Positions 63,327-64,000 of a stretch of 64,000 bases of DNA are shown here, one piece after another (within the stretch, counting starts at the first letter, position 1; the number at the start of each line of letters is the position of its first letter). Under the pieces are notes generated by a model. The model worked only from the letters and a program-made list of their open reading frames with translations, made no database searches and was not told the origin of the DNA. The position numbers and the translations under genes are program-made. The stretch is from positions 62,001 through 126,000 of the forward strand of contig NZ_FNZM01000006.1 in the NCBI RefSeq assembly GCF_900109265.1, written 5' to 3'. This stretch comes from Paraburkholderia tropica (GTDB lineage: Bacteria > Pseudomonadota > Gammaproteobacteria > Burkholderiales > Burkholderiaceae).

Positions 63327-64000
63327 TCACTGATCGTCGCCGTCGAGTTGGAGCTTGTGGCCCGGCACGCCCGTATTCGCGCCCCAGTAGTAAATGCCGA
63401 GGCTAGCGATCGCCACGGCCAGCGTGTCGTAGGGATGCGCAAGCGCGCCCACGCCGCCGAAACTGCCCTGCCACGACAACACGATCATCACGGCATAGAA
63501 CGCGATCAGCCACGCCGACGAACGCACCTGTTCGCGCAGGCTCAATTCGCGCGTCGGCACGAAACGTCCTGCCGCCAGATAGATCACGAACATCACGATC
63601 TGCAAACCCAGCAGCCACGACACCGTGCTCCAGCCCGACCAGTACACGATCAGCGCGGCGATCACGAACGACACAGGCCCGACGAGGCCGAAGCGGCTCA
63701 CGCGGAACGGGCGCGGCATATCGGGCGCATTGCGGCGCAGCGCGGCGACGGAAATGGGCGCCACCGCATAGCTCAACACCAGCGCCGCCGACACCACGTT
63801 GATGAGCGCTTCCCACGACGGAAACGGCAGCGTCCAGAACACCGCGAGCGCGAACGTGAGCCACAGGCCGGCGCGCGGAATGCCCGACGCTTCATCGACG
63901 CGCGTGAACACGCGGAAGAACGTGCCGGTCTTCGCCCACGCATACACTACGCGCGGCGTCGCGTTCATGTAGATGTTGCCGCAACCGCTCGGCGAAATCG
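63327..64000 (-). CDS. APC family amino acid permease (partial, N-terminus outside window)
   Basis: The last 224 residues of an amino acid/polyamine permease. The reading frame stays open to the window edge (ISPSGCGNIYMNATPRVVYAWAKTG), and the segment TPRVVYAWAKTGTFFRVF is a common APC loop between helices 8 and 9. Four or five further helices follow, then a short hydrophilic tail. It precedes the dehydrogenase by 80 bases and likely imports the substrate of that pathway. Confidence 0.9.
   Translation of the reverse strand, partial: ISPSGCGNIYMNATPRVVYAWAKTGTFFRVFTRVDEASGIPRAGLWLTFALAVFWTLPFPSWEALINVVSAALVLSYAVAPISVAALRRNAPDMPRPFRVSRFGLVGPVSFVIAALIVYWSGWSTVSWLLGLQIVMFVIYLAAGRFVPTRELSLREQVRSSAWLIAFYAVMIVLSWQGSFGGVGALAHPYDTLAVAIASLGIYYWGANTGVPGHKLQLDGDDQ

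Overview
The window is high-GC chromosomal DNA (roughly two thirds G+C, codons ending in G or C). Its gene complement is typical of Burkholderia, Paraburkholderia or Caballeronia: a Burkholderiales porin, AcnB, many LysR/AraC/IclR/TetR regulators, Liv-type ABC uptake, and an AcpA-like phosphatase next to a cytochrome c peroxidase. I see no rRNA, tRNA, CRISPR array, phage or insertion sequence. About 50 protein-coding genes are supported.

Layout. 1-3794: a redox cluster (aldo/keto reductase, TetR, SDR, HxlR, Old Yellow Enzyme) whose three control regions carry related GTAT/ATAC palindromes. 3853-7606: AraC and EamA exporter, a DUF1479/YbiU-like protein and a small acidic protein. 8040-10625: acnB behind a strong promoter with an operator-like palindrome, closed by a strong terminator. 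10780-14144: FUSC membrane protein, hemerythrin and a UbiH/UbiM-type hydroxylase. 14667-18100: secreted phosphatase/phospholipase and di-haem peroxidase. 18207-20003: a KfrA-like coiled-coil DNA-binding protein. 20348-27986: MFS transporter, tannase family esterase, DsbA-like protein, LPS-type glycosyltransferase, small Gly-rich lipoprotein, NAD(P)-binding epimerase-like protein and an XRE-type regulator.

27996-33045 is a compact catabolic unit (LysR, lactate-permease family transporter, class III CoA transferase, CitE-type lyase) that looks built to import, activate and cleave a hydroxy acid. 33085-36618 holds a GlxA-like regulator, an SDR and a porin.

36675-48408 is the most interesting region. 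It contains an SDR, a five-gene Liv ABC transporter, an SMP-30-type lactonase, an acyl-CoA ligase, an ACAD10/11-like acyl-CoA dehydrogenase, an APH-type kinase and an IclR regulator. Palindromes of the form TTCTGC-ATT-GCAGAA occur several times between the SDR and livH, twice before the kinase, and in diverged form before iclR. I infer one IclR regulon, possibly for a gamma-lactone or 4-hydroxy acid handled by phosphorylation as in the levulinate (Lva) pathway.

48694-56762: alcohol dehydrogenase, chemoreceptor with a small partner gene, a CBS-PAS-GGDEF-EAL protein, and an exported GGX-repeat protein. 57277-60330: cupin dioxygenase-like gene divergent from LysR, then three small hypothetical genes. 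60639-64000: a minus-strand operon of amino-acid permease (cut by the window end), ketoglutarate-semialdehyde dehydrogenase-like enzyme and a DpkA-like imine reductase, suggesting hydroxyproline or cyclic imino acid catabolism.
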